64,000 nucleotides of DNA from Chitinophagaceae bacterium. GTDB taxonomy: Bacteria; Bacteroidota; Bacteroidia; Chitinophagales; Chitinophagaceae. A program made the translations under genes and the position numbers. Positions 45,604 through 53,848 of the stretch are shown here, one piece after another; within the stretch, counting starts at the first letter, position 1; each line of letters opens with the position of its first letter. The DNA lies in the NCBI GenBank assembly GCA_027489035.1, contig JAIYAN010000017.1, positions 1-64,000 on the forward strand, read 5' to 3'. Under the pieces are notes generated by a model, which did not search any database, was not told the DNA's origin, and was given only the letters and a program-made list of their open reading frames with translations.

Positions 45604-45949
45604 CACTAATAACAGAATTAAAAAATCATGGGTTTAATGTTTTTCAGGATTATAAAACCTCATGAATTCATTAAAAATATTGAACTTCTTAAATTCAGTC
45701 TGAGACTGAAACCTCTCGTAGACACCGGTTTGGAAACCGGCGCCAATGGAAAGCCCCCATCCCCAACCCTTCCCTCGAAAGTTGAAGGGGAGTATAACCT
45801 CCTAAGTTTAAAGGAGTTCAATAGGTTTACAAGACTAATATTCATGTTGCTTCCAACCTTTTGAACTCATTGAACCTTTTGAACGCATTGAACATCACAA
45901 ACCTCTCCAACATCACAAACCCCACAAACCTCTTAAACCTTTATATCCC
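45604..45949. repeat. Repeat-rich spacer between the two isocitrate dehydrogenases
   Basis: It contains an inverted repeat around CACCGGTTTGGAAACCGG (45722-45742), a 'CCCCCATCCCCAACCCTTCC' element (45755-45790, also near 50735), and 'ttgaactcattgaacct' and 'cacaaacctctccaac' text up to the icd stop. ORF 45628-45864 is read-through of these repeats. Confidence 0.65.
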
Positions 45950-47215
45950 TCACAAATTCCGCACAATCTCATCCCCAAATTCACTCGTTTTCAACAGCGT
46001 ACCTTCTTTCATTAAGTTATAAAAATCAATGGTTACGGTTTTGTTGCGGATTGTTTTACCAACGGCATTTGTAATTAAATCTGCGGCTTCTCTCCAACCC
46101 ATGTATTCAAGCATCATTAAACCGCTGAGGATTACAGAACTCGGGTTCATGGTGTTGGTGTTTGCAAATCGAGGTGCAGTGCCATGAGTGGCTTCAAAAA
46201 CAGCATGACCGGTTAAATAATTAATGTTTGCACCTGGCGCAATGCCAATACCACCAACCTGTGCAGCCAATGCATCACTAATATAATCTCCATTCAAATT
46301 CAAAGTAGCAATTACACTATAATCTTGTGGTGCCAATAAAGCTTGTTGTAAAAAATTGTCGGCAATGGCATCTTTTACAATCACTTTTCCGCCGATAGCA
46401 CTAATGCGCATTTCTTCATTGGCAACAGCCTCACCACTTTCGGATTTAGTTTTTTCCCATTGACGCCAAGTATATACATTGCCCGAAAATTCTCTTTCTG
46501 CCAATTCGTATCCCCAATTTTTAAATGCGCCTTCAGTAAACTTCATGATGTTGCCTTTATGGACAATAGTTAATGAAGGCATTTTGTTGTTGATGGCAAA
46601 TTGTAATGCCGAACGAATCAATCGCTCGCTACCTTCTTTACTCACCGGCTTAATGCCAAATGATGTGCTGTCTGGGAAACGAAGATTTTTTACCCCCATT
46701 TCATTTACTAAGAAATTCAATAATTTATTGGCTTCTGCAGTACCGGTCATGTATTCAATACCAGCATAAATATCTTCTGTATTTTCTCTAAAAATGGTCA
46801 TGTTTACTTTCTCGGGTTGCCACATTGGAGAGGGCGTTCCTTCAAAATATTTTACTGGTCTTAAGCAAACATATAAGTCCAATTCTTGACGCAATGCTAC
46901 ATTTAAACTTCTTATTCCTCCGCCAACTGGTGTAGTTAATGGGCCTTTTATAGAAATTAGGTAATCTTTAAAAGCTTGCATGGTTTCTTCTGGCATCCAA
47001 GCGCCTGTTTTTACAAAGGCCTCTTCACCAGCCAATACTTTAAGCCAATTTATTTTTCTTTCACCGCCATAAGCTTTTTCAACTGCAGCATCGAATACAC
47101 GGACACTTGCAGCCCAAATATCGGGTCCAATGCCGTCGCCTTCAATAAATGGAATGGTGGGGTTGTTGGGAACGAGGAGCTTGCCATCGTTTCCCATGGT
47201 AATTTTAGTAGACAT
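45950..47215 (-). CDS. icd: Isocitrate dehydrogenase, E. coli Icd type (NADP)
   Basis: The 421-residue enzyme belongs to the prokaryotic homodimeric Icd subfamily: '[20 protein letters not shown]', '[20 protein letters not shown]', '[14 protein letters not shown]', '[20 protein letters not shown]', '[20 protein letters not shown]', '[13 protein letters not shown]'. The Ser in 'GIRSLN' corresponds to the IDH kinase target. It is not a copy of the neighbouring enzyme: both catalyse the same reaction but come from different subfamilies. A -7 box lies 21 nt upstream. Confidence 0.95.
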   Translation of the reverse strand: MSTKITMGNDGKLLVPNNPTIPFIEGDGIGPDIWAASVRVFDAAVEKAYGGERKINWLKVLAGEEAFVKTGAWMPEETMQAFKDYLISIKGPLTTPVGGGIRSLNVALRQELDLYVCLRPVKYFEGTPSPMWQPEKVNMTIFRENTEDIYAGIEYMTGTAEANKLLNFLVNEMGVKNLRFPDSTSFGIKPVSKEGSERLIRSALQFAINNKMPSLTIVHKGNIMKFTEGAFKNWGYELAEREFSGNVYTWRQWEKTKSESGEAVANEEMRISAIGGKVIVKDAIADNFLQQALLAPQDYSVIATLNLNGDYISDALAAQVGGIGIAPGANINYLTGHAVFEATHGTAPRFANTNTMNPSSVILSGLMMLEYMGWREAADLITNAVGKTIRNKTVTIDFYNLMKEGTLLKTSEFGDEIVRNL

Positions 47216-47235
47216 GATTTGGTTTTTATTTGTAG

Positions 47236-47243
47236 CAAATGTA
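47236..47243 (-). promoter_or_regulatory. -7 box of icd
   Basis: The minus strand reads TACATTTG, 21 nt before the start at 47215. No TTG lies at 19-21 nt; one is at 23 nt. Confidence 0.45.
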
Positions 47244-47306
47244 GAAAAACTACACTTGATTTTTTACAAATCACTCATTTATTTATACGATATGTGCTGA
47301 TGATTT

Positions 47307-47768
47307 TTATAAAGAACAGTTAACCCATTCACCATCAAATTGTACGCCTTCAAATTTTTTGTAAAAGTTAATGGCGGGTTCATTCCAATCGAGAACTTGC
47401 CAGGTAATGCCTTTAAATTGAAGTTTCTTACATACTAAAATAAGCTGATCAAACAATTTTTTACCGATCCCATTTCCACGCATGTTTTCGGTTACGATGA
47501 TATCTTCAAGATACATACGCTGACCTTTCCATGTGCTATAACGGATGTAATAAAGGGCAAAACCTACAATTTGTTTCGAGTTGTCTTCATTTGTCATTTC
47601 GGCTACATAAGCCCACCATACTGGGTTGGGTCCAAATCCACTTTCTATAAAATGATTTAAATCGACGGTTACTTCGTTAGGCGCTTTTTCATACAAAGCC
47701 AATTCTCTAACAAGCTCCATCATGCGCACGCAATCAACTTTCTCCCCTTTACGGATGTTAATATTCAT
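47307..47768 (-). CDS. GNAT-family N-acetyltransferase
   Basis: The 153-residue acetyl-CoA-dependent acetyltransferase has 'RKGEKVDCVRMMELVRELALYEKAPNEV' at the start, 'GFALYYIRYSTWKGQRMYLEDIIV' and the acetyl-CoA motif 'NMRGNGIGKKLFDQLI'. The C-terminal 'VLDWNEPAINFYKKF' is typical of the spermidine/diamine-type (SAT1-like) subgroup that includes acetylases of small amines. The exact substrate cannot be read. It follows the lipoprotein gene by 11 nt. Confidence 0.88.
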   Translation of the reverse strand: MNINIRKGEKVDCVRMMELVRELALYEKAPNEVTVDLNHFIESGFGPNPVWWAYVAEMTNEDNSKQIVGFALYYIRYSTWKGQRMYLEDIIVTENMRGNGIGKKLFDQLILVCKKLQFKGITWQVLDWNEPAINFYKKFEGVQFDGEWVNCSL

Positions 47769-47779
47769 TGAATAAAAAA

Positions 47780-48535
47780 TTAATTGTGATCAATCATCGT
47801 GTAGGTAACACCATAAGAACCATCGGCAAAGTAACCGCCATTATTGGGTTGGTATTCACTATGAAAAAATTTTCGGTAAATCATACCTATTCCTTTGGCG
47901 TATTTTTCCTGGCCAAAGTTAACTTCGCTGTAGCTATTTGGCTCTTCAGGAATGCCAACAATTTCATCGCGTTGATTAATGGTTAACGTATTTTCTATAA
48001 TTTGATTACCAATAGTATCAGATTCATTAACATTGCTGTAAGTATAATCCCAGCCATCCAAATAACGCAACAAAGAATTGGCAGAGTAGGTGTCGATAAA
48101 GATATTTCCTTTCCAGCTGTAATTGTTTACAATCGGCATTTGAAGCTTGATGTAGCGTAAATTATTTTCAATAAATTCTAAACGATTTTCTGTGAAAACC
48201 GCCATGAATGTTGCATCTGGTGTCCAAGATTGATTTTCATTTTTACGAATAAATCGAAATATTCTGTACGAAGGTCTTCCCAAATTATCAGTGATTAAAG
48301 AATCGGTTTGATATTTTACTTGATAAGAAACCACGGTATCTCTTGTGCCAAAAGCAAGATAAATTAATGAGTCGAGTTGATATGTAATGTATTTGCCTGT
48401 TTGCAAAGGACTGTATTCGCTGATTGCCGGAGAAGTATATGTTTCAGATTTATTACAAGCGGATAAGGTAAAAATGCAACATAAAAGAATTAAAAAGTAA
48501 GAATTAAAAATTGAAAACTTAACTATGTTTTTCAT
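47780..48535 (-). CDS. Lipoprotein of unknown function
   Basis: The 251-residue protein begins with a lipoprotein signal ('YFLILLCCIFTLSACNKS', lipobox LSAC with Cys at about 27). The mature part is beta-rich and polar ('GKYITYQLDSLIYLAFGTRDTVVSYQVKY', 'NENQSWTPDATFMAVF', 'NNYSWKGN'), as in small Bacteroidota surface lipoproteins. No named domain is recognised. It should sit on the outer membrane. It is downstream of mnmA by 72 nt and upstream of the acetyltransferase gene. Confidence 0.75.
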   Translation of the reverse strand: MKNIVKFSIFNSYFLILLCCIFTLSACNKSETYTSPAISEYSPLQTGKYITYQLDSLIYLAFGTRDTVVSYQVKYQTDSLITDNLGRPSYRIFRFIRKNENQSWTPDATFMAVFTENRLEFIENNLRYIKLQMPIVNNYSWKGNIFIDTYSANSLLRYLDGWDYTYSNVNESDTIGNQIIENTLTINQRDEIVGIPEEPNSYSEVNFGQEKYAKGIGMIYRKFFHSEYQPNNGGYFADGSYGVTYTMIDHN

Positions 48536-48607
48536 GTTCGATTTTTTAAGTTAAAAGAAAAATTTTAAAACTGTCATTTCTTTTTTTTACTTTTTATTTT
48601 TTACTTT

Positions 48608-49720
48608 TTACTTTATTGTTTCCCTTTGAATAATCCCTCCGCCTATTACATCATCGCCTTCATAGAAAACAGCGCTTTGTCCGGGTGCAACGCCTTTTAC
48701 ATCATCAAAAAAAACAACTTTTACCGAGCTGTTGTTTATGACTTCTAATGTACTTAACGCACCCTTGTCTTTGTATCTAATTTTAGTTAAAGCTTCAATG
48801 CTCTCTGATATTCCATCATATTTAATCCAGTTGATTTTGTCAACCGTCATGATGGTTTTATTTAAATCTGATTCAGATCCTAAAACAACGGTATTGGTTT
48901 CTGGAATGATTTCGGTTACAAAAGCAGGAGCACCCAATGCAATATCCAAACCTTTTCTTTGACCAATGGTATAAAAAGGGTAGCCCTTATGTTTACCCAA
49001 TATTTTACCGGTTTTATCTACGAAAAGTCCACCATCTACTTTCTCTTCCAATCCTTCAACATTTCTTTTTAAAAAACCACGATAGTCGTTATCAGGTACG
49101 AAGCAGATTTCATAACTCTCGTTCTTTTTGGCAAGTTCCGGATAGCCAAAATCATGTGCCATTTGTCGGATTTCAGTTTTATGAAAACCTCCAAGCGGTA
49201 GTAATGTTCTGCTTAGTAAATCCTGCTGTAATCCCCAAAGGGCATAGCTTTGATCTTTAGATTCATCTTTCCCTTTTCGTATAAAATAACGGCCATTGGT
49301 ATGCTGATGCACTTGAGCATAATGACCGGTAGCAATAAAGTCGCAACCTAGAGCATCTGCACGTTTTAGCAATGCGCGCCATTTGATGTGGGTATTGCAC
49401 ATCACACAAGGGTTTGGGGTGCGACCAGCAATATATTCTTCAATAAAATTTTCGATTACAAAATCACCAAATTCTTCTCTGATATCTAAAATAAAATGCG
49501 GAAATCCATGATCAACAGCCGCTTGTCGGGCGTCGTTGAAACTATCTAAATTACAGCAACCGGTTTCTTTTTTATTGTTAACGCCCACACTTGTAGCATA
49601 ATCCCAAGTTTTCATGGTAATGCCCACCACTTCGTAGCCTTCTTTATGCAACATCAACGCGGCTACGGTACTATCAATACCGCCGCTCATTGCCATCAAT
49701 ACTTTTCCTTTTTTACTCAT
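48608..49720 (-). CDS. mnmA: tRNA-specific 2-thiouridylase MnmA
   Basis: It thiolates U34 of Lys, Glu and Gln tRNAs. The 370-residue chain has the PP-loop 'VLMAMSGGIDSTVAALML', the first catalytic Cys in 'NPCVMCNTHIKWRAL', 'DFIATGHYAQ', 'KDQSYALWGL' and the second Cys in 'SYEICFVPDNDYRGFL'. The frame extends to TTG 49738, but that codon lies inside the TATCTTTG -7 box, so ATG 49720 is the start. The lipoprotein gene follows downstream. Confidence 0.95.
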   Translation of the reverse strand: MSKKGKVLMAMSGGIDSTVAALMLHKEGYEVVGITMKTWDYATSVGVNNKKETGCCNLDSFNDARQAAVDHGFPHFILDIREEFGDFVIENFIEEYIAGRTPNPCVMCNTHIKWRALLKRADALGCDFIATGHYAQVHQHTNGRYFIRKGKDESKDQSYALWGLQQDLLSRTLLPLGGFHKTEIRQMAHDFGYPELAKKNESYEICFVPDNDYRGFLKRNVEGLEEKVDGGLFVDKTGKILGKHKGYPFYTIGQRKGLDIALGAPAFVTEIIPETNTVVLGSESDLNKTIMTVDKINWIKYDGISESIEALTKIRYKDKGALSTLEVINNSSVKVVFFDDVKGVAPGQSAVFYEGDDVIGGGIIQRETIK

Positions 49721-49735
49721 GATTTTTATACGGTG

Positions 49736-49743
49736 CAAAGATA
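49736..49743 (-). promoter_or_regulatory. -7 box of mnmA
   Basis: The minus strand reads TATCTTTG, an exact match 16 nt before ATG 49720. Confidence 0.55.
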
Positions 49744-49900
49744 AGGGTTAAAAGGTTTGAGAGGTTTTTGAGGTTTGAGAGGTTTATGAGGTTTGTAGGG
49801 GTTGAACATTTTCAAACCTTACTATATGTTCAAAAGGTTCAATAGGTTAGAACGCCAAACCCCAAACAATAAACAATAAACATTTTTCTTTATTTTTCTT
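49744..49900. repeat. Dispersed repeats between mnmA and thyA
   Basis: 'aggtttgagaggtttatgagg' text is followed by a hairpin at 49795-49822 (GTAGGGGTTGAA / TTCAAACCTTAC) and 'ttcaataggttagaacg' text. No gene is seen. Confidence 0.6.
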
Positions 49901-49911
49901 TACTTTGCAAT

Positions 49912-50706
49912 ATGCAACAATACTTAGATTTACTTAAACACATAAAAGAAAACGGAACGGATAAGAGTGATCGAACTGGAACCGGTACCCGTAGCGTATT
50001 TGGCCATCAAATGCGTTTTAATTTAGCTGAAGGGTTTCCTTTGGTAACTACTAAAAAAACACATTTAAAAAGCATCATTTATGAGCTGCTTTGGTTTTTG
50101 AAAGGTGAAACGAATATTGCTTATCTCACAGAAAATAACGTTTCTATTTGGAATGAATGGGCGGATGAAAATGGCGATTTAGGTCCTGTTTATGGCAAAC
50201 AATGGAGGAGTTGGCAAGGTGCAGGTGGGGTAGAAGTAGATCAGGTAAAAGAATTGATTCACACTATTAAAACAAATCCAGATAGTAGACGAATGATCAT
50301 CAGTGCATGGAATGTGGCAGAATTGCCAAAAATGAAATTGATGCCTTGCCATTGTTTATTTCAATTCTATGTGGCCGATGGAAAATTAAGCTGCCAATTG
50401 TATCAACGTAGTGCCGATGTATTTTTAGGTGTTCCTTTCAACATAGCTTCTTATGCATTATTAACCATGATGATTGCTCAGGTTTGTGGTTTGCAATATG
50501 GCGATTTCGTTCATTCCTTTGGTGATGTACATCTTTACAATAATCATTTTGAACAAGCTGATTTGCAATTATCTCGCACTCCATTTCCTTTACCACAGAT
50601 GAAAATAAATCCTGAAGTAAAAGATATTTTTGATTTTAAATTTGAAGATTTTCAATTGGAAAATTATCAGTGTCATGCGGGGATAAAGGCGCCGGTGGCG
50701 GTTTAA
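49912..50706 (+). CDS. thyA: Thymidylate synthase
   Basis: It methylates dUMP to dTMP using methylene-tetrahydrofolate. The 264 residues match the short E. coli-like form: '[19 protein letters not shown]', '[19 protein letters not shown]', the catalytic Cys in '[12 protein letters not shown]', '[23 protein letters not shown]' and 'GDVHLYNNH'. Its reaction makes dihydrofolate, which FolA (54180) recycles. The two genes are commonly close in this group; here a 3.4-kb island separates them. Confidence 0.97.
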   Translation: MQQYLDLLKHIKENGTDKSDRTGTGTRSVFGHQMRFNLAEGFPLVTTKKTHLKSIIYELLWFLKGETNIAYLTENNVSIWNEWADENGDLGPVYGKQWRSWQGAGGVEVDQVKELIHTIKTNPDSRRMIISAWNVAELPKMKLMPCHCLFQFYVADGKLSCQLYQRSADVFLGVPFNIASYALLTMMIAQVCGLQYGDFVHSFGDVHLYNNHFEQADLQLSRTPFPLPQMKINPEVKDIFDFKFEDFQLENYQCHAGIKAPVAV

Positions 50707-51092
50707 GCCCCCTCGATCACCCAAGGGGGAAGAAGCCCCCATCCCCAGCCCTTCCCCCGAAAGGTGAAGGGAGCTTGAGTATTTTCCATTTATTAGCAAA
50801 TTTTTTCTATAAAAAAACTTCGTGTCTAGTAAAGTTTAAATCGCTTCGCTGGTTTAAGGGTTTAAGGGTGGAAGTATTTTTCATATAAATACTTCTAGGT
50901 TTTCAAAAAAAAACTTCGTGTCTTTGTGTCTTCGTGTCTTCGTGTTTCAAAAAAACACAAAAAAGGTTCAATAAGCCAAAAGCGGAAAACTCTTCCCAAC
51001 ATCTTGAACTCATTGAACCTCTTGAAGCTTTTGAACGGTTTTCTCAACCTTTTGAACTCATTGAACCCATTGAACCTCTTGAACCTTGTCCC
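50707..51092. repeat. Repeat-rich spacer downstream of thyA
   Basis: Tandem 'GCCCCCTCGATCACCCAAGG' and 'GCCCCCATCCCCAGCCC' elements (50706-50775), TTTAAGGG text (50850), 'cttcgtgtctttgtgtcttcg' text (50908-50945) and 'ttgaactcattgaacctcttg' text (51002-51085) follow one another. ORF 50934-51212 only encodes these repeats (LIEPLE-type peptides). Confidence 0.7.
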
Positions 51093-52079
51093 CTAGAACT
51101 TCACGGCACGTATGGTCTTCACCTCCTCACCCACGCGCACTTCCACCATATAAACACCTGGTTTCAACTCGTTGCCGATGGCGATAACTTGGTTGGTGTT
51201 GGCTTGGAATGATTTGATCATGCGGCCTTGGATGTCGATGACTTTTACGATGGCTTGGTTTGTTGATAAACCTGAAGCTTTACTATTTTTTATCAATAAT
51301 TTAAACGCATTTGCGGTTGGATTTGGAAATAAACTTACCTCAAACGAGTTGGTGTTTGTAGTGGTAATTGGCTGACTCAATTTTGTACCTATTGCACAAC
51401 CTGTGTGCGTAAGCGTTTGTGAACGTGCAGCGCTTAGTGTACCACAACGGCTCTGACTTTTTACCGAAATAACACCACCGGTATAACCCGTATTAAAACG
51501 AACGGTGATGCTCGAACTATCTGCTGATGCTGATGTGATACTGGTATTGTTGGGCCTTGTCCAGCGGAATGATGTAGCAGGCGCTTGTGATGTTGTAGCC
51601 GTACCCAACAATGCGGTATAAGTAACACTGCTGTTGATACAAGCGTTGTAACTATTGGTGCTAGAGCCAATGCTTGCTGGAGTTGGGGGTAAATATTGTA
51701 ACACACTTGTTGTAGCAGTTGTACCTACTACATTGCAACTGCTAATGCCTTTAACGCTTAAAGAACCACCTGTGAAACCAGTATTGAATAAAACGGTGAT
51801 GGTTGCACTATCTGTAGTTGCAGAAGTGATGATGCTATTGGCAGGAACTGTCCAACGATATTTTGCAATAGCAGTTTGAATAGAAGAGGGCGTATTTGGA
51901 ATAGCCGTAAAAGATTTTGAAGATCCAATGCAAACGGCAAAATCACCTGCTGCTGTTGTAATAACGGCAACTGTTGCTGGTGAAGTATTTGCGCTCATGA
52001 TTACGGTTTTAGCCGAGCTAATAGAACAAGGGTTAACTGATTTTACCGAAAGGGTATCTTTTACAATCAAGTATGTCAT
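51093..52079 (-). pseudogene. N-terminally truncated T9SS-exported repeat protein
   Basis: The 328-residue frame has no signal peptide. It starts in the middle of a repeat: 'LSVKSVNPCSISSAKT' equals the end of the later units ('ISVKSQSRCGTLSAARS'), and an in-frame TAG precedes it by one codon. Two full Ig/PKD-like units follow, each with '(I/A)TV(R/L)FNTG(Y/F)TGG'. The C-terminus is a T9SS type A sorting domain ('VSLFPNPTANAFKL...GVYMVEVRVGEEVKTIRAVKF'). The parent was probably a large surface protein whose 5' part has been lost. Confidence 0.7.
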
Positions 52080-52091
52080 TTTCTAAAATCA

Positions 52092-52184
52092 TAAAATATT
52101 ATTTGTGAACTGGTCGCAATTTGCGACCACCTCCTCATTTTCATCTTTAGTTATTATGCAAATATCATCTACCCGAAATTCATT
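52092..52184 (-). pseudogene. ORF6N gene fragment carrying one palindrome
   Basis: A short minus-strand frame reads 'NEFRVDDICIITKDENEE', which parallels the ORF6N segment 'NRFPEDFMFQLTKEEWEN' in spacing and key residues. After a frame shift it reads 'WSQIATSSQ', matching 'LRSQIATSS'. The palindrome TGGTCGCAATTTGCGACCA (52111-52129) lies at that motif, as in the intact gene. A stop precedes and follows the fragment. The match is short and the call moderate. Confidence 0.4.
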
Positions 52185-52240
52185 TCAATGTTGAAATCAA
52201 CAGATTTGGAGGAGAATTTTCTTGTCAAAAATAGGGGTGA

Positions 52241-52525
52241 TTTAAAGGTTTAAATCACTTCGTTGGTTTAAGGGTTTAATTTGCTTTCGCTGGTTTAAAG
52301 GTTGGAAGCATTTTCCGTTTTAGCAATGTTGATTTTTTTGTGAATTGGGTTGAAATATTTGTGCGATTTTTTTATGTCGCCCCGCTGGGGCTTTAATGCA
52401 ATCATCATACAATTCTAGTGATATGTTACCCCGCTGGGGTTATTAGATACTCATCATCTTGTGAATTAATCAACCTTAAACCATTAGACCAGCGAAGCAG
52501 ATTAAACCAACGAAGTGATTTAAAC
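52241..52525 (+). repeat. Long direct repeat, left copy (flanks the ORF6N gene)
   Basis: About 285 bp, very similar to 53836-54109. It begins TTTAAAGGTTTAAATCACTT and includes two CCCCGCTGGGG hairpins and a long stretch around 'TACTCATCATCTTGTGAATT' that is identical in both copies. It ends GAAGTGATTTAAAC. The ORF6N gene starts 90 bp further on. Confidence 0.85.
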
Positions 52526-52615
52526 TTAAACTACGTTTTAACACTTCGAATCCCTGTTGTTTTTCCCATTTTGTATTATAGAGCTGGTTTTAAATTGCAT
52601 CAAAATTTATTGCGC

Positions 52616-53848
52616 ATGCATGAAGATATCAGCTCTATTTTACCGGAAATTGAAAACAGAATTTTTACCATAAGAGGTTTGTCGGTTATGCTGGATAGCG
52701 ATTTGGCTAAGTTGTATGGAGTGGAAACGAAATATTTAAATAAAGTTGTAAAAAGAAATTTCAATAGGTTCCCTGAATGGTTTATGTTTCAATTGACATA
52801 TACGGAATGGGAAAACTTGAGGTTCCAAATTGGCACCTCAATTAATACTGGAAATGAAGCTTCAAGATCGCATATTGCGACCTTGAATGAAACGAAGCAT
52901 ATGGAGGTTGAAAACTTGATGTCACAAATTGTGACCTCAAGTGAAAATAATAATGAACAGGAAAATGGTCTAAGGTTCCAAATTGGAACCTTAGACTCGA
53001 ATAAAAGTGATTCTCTAAGGTCACAAAATGTGACCTTGAACGAAAAGCAGCATATAGAATCAGAAAACTTGAGGTCGCAAACTGCGACCTCAAGTAATGA
53101 GGAAGTTAACACTTCAAGGTTCCAATTTGGAACCTTGAATGAAAAGAAAGATTTTAAAGAAGAAATTCTAAGGTCGCAAATTGCGACCTTAGAGAATCAA
53201 AAAGGTAAACATAGAAAATTCCTCCCCTTCGCCTTTACCGAACAAGGTGTAGCAATGCTGTCTGCCGTTTTAAAAAGCGAAACTGCTGTAAAAGTCAGCA
53301 TACAAATTATGGCGGCTTTTGTGGCTTTAAGAAAATTGCATTTTCAATCCGCAGGCCTTTATCAGCGACTTGAAATGGTGGAGAAAAAACAAATCGAAGC
53401 CGACAATCATTTTAATAAAATCTTTTCAGCATTGGAGAAAAAAGATACAATTCCTGCTCAAGGCATTTTCTTCAACGGACAAATTTTTGATGCATATAAA
53501 TTTGTTGCCGACATAATAAAATTGGCAAAAAAATCCATCATTTTAATTGATAATTATATTGATGAAACGACCTTGGCTTTGCTTTCTAAGAGAAATGACG
53601 AGGTAAAAGCCATTATTTATATCGAGCAAATCAACAGAAGTCAAATCATCGATTTACAAAAATTGAATGAGCAATATGCAACCATCGAAATCAGAAAACT
53701 AAAACACAATCACGACCGATTTCTCATCATTGACCAGCAAGAAATGTATCATTTCGGAGCTTCACTAAAAGATTTGGGTAAAAAGATTTTTGGGTTTTCT
53801 AAAATGGATAATGAGGTGGGGTTGATGTTGGAAGTTTTAAAGGTTTAA
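52616..53848 (+). CDS. ORF6N-domain protein with in-frame palindrome array and PLD-like C-terminus
   Basis: The frame is open from 52418, but the first 66 codons lie in repeat DNA. ATG 52616 gives 'MHEDISSILPEIENRIFTIR', the normal ORF6N start (410 residues). ORF6N is a phage-type DNA-binding domain: 'LSVMLDSDLAKLYGVETKYLNKVVKRN...RFPEWFMFQLT' (about 25-65) and 'FLPFAFTEQGVAML' onward (about 200-240). Between them about 125 residues are inserted: eight (R)(S/F)Q-x-(A/G/V)T units encoded by DNA palindromes. A linker follows, then a PLD-like module ending 'NHDRFLIIDQQEMYHFGASL'. The last codons lie in the right direct repeat. The cellular role is unknown. Confidence 0.85.
   Translation: MHEDISSILPEIENRIFTIRGLSVMLDSDLAKLYGVETKYLNKVVKRNFNRFPEWFMFQLTYTEWENLRFQIGTSINTGNEASRSHIATLNETKHMEVENLMSQIVTSSENNNEQENGLRFQIGTLDSNKSDSLRSQNVTLNEKQHIESENLRSQTATSSNEEVNTSRFQFGTLNEKKDFKEEILRSQIATLENQKGKHRKFLPFAFTEQGVAMLSAVLKSETAVKVSIQIMAAFVALRKLHFQSAGLYQRLEMVEKKQIEADNHFNKIFSALEKKDTIPAQGIFFNGQIFDAYKFVADIIKLAKKSIILIDNYIDETTLALLSKRNDEVKAIIYIEQINRSQIIDLQKLNEQYATIEIRKLKHNHDRFLIIDQQEMYHFGASLKDLGKKIFGFSKMDNEVGLMLEVLKV
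52817..53193 (+). repeat. Array of eight in-frame palindromes
   Basis: Palindromes lie at 52817-52841, 52861-52887, 52915-52941, 52969-52995, 53017-53037, 53068-53094, 53113-53139 and 53167-53193. Centre spacings are 45, 54, 54, 45, 54, 45 and 54 bp. The core pattern is GGTnnCAAATTGnnACC with nn complementary across the dyad (TC/GA, CG/CG, CA/TG). All have the same codon phase, so each encodes R-(S/F)-Q-x-(A/G/V)-T. Confidence 0.93.

Noticed and set aside
45628..45864. Overlapping ORFs on both strands between the two isocitrate dehydrogenases
   Set aside because: They consist of repeat DNA (CCGGTTTGGAAACCGG and CCCATCCCCAACCC elements), not protein-like sequence.
50934..51212. Plus-strand ORF with repeated LIEPLE-type peptides
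   Set aside because: It is a direct translation of dispersed 'ttgaacctcttgaa' repeats and runs into the end of the T9SS gene on the other strand.
52418..52615. N-terminal extension of the ORF6N protein
   Set aside because: These codons lie mostly in the left direct repeat; the same text in the right repeat is non-coding, and family members start at the equivalent of 52616.
52817..53193. CRISPR-like array (regular repeats of about 27 bp with spacers of 18-30 bp)
   Set aside because: Repeats are full palindromes with covarying arms, spacers are short and in frame, everything is part of one reading frame, and no cas genes or leader lie nearby.
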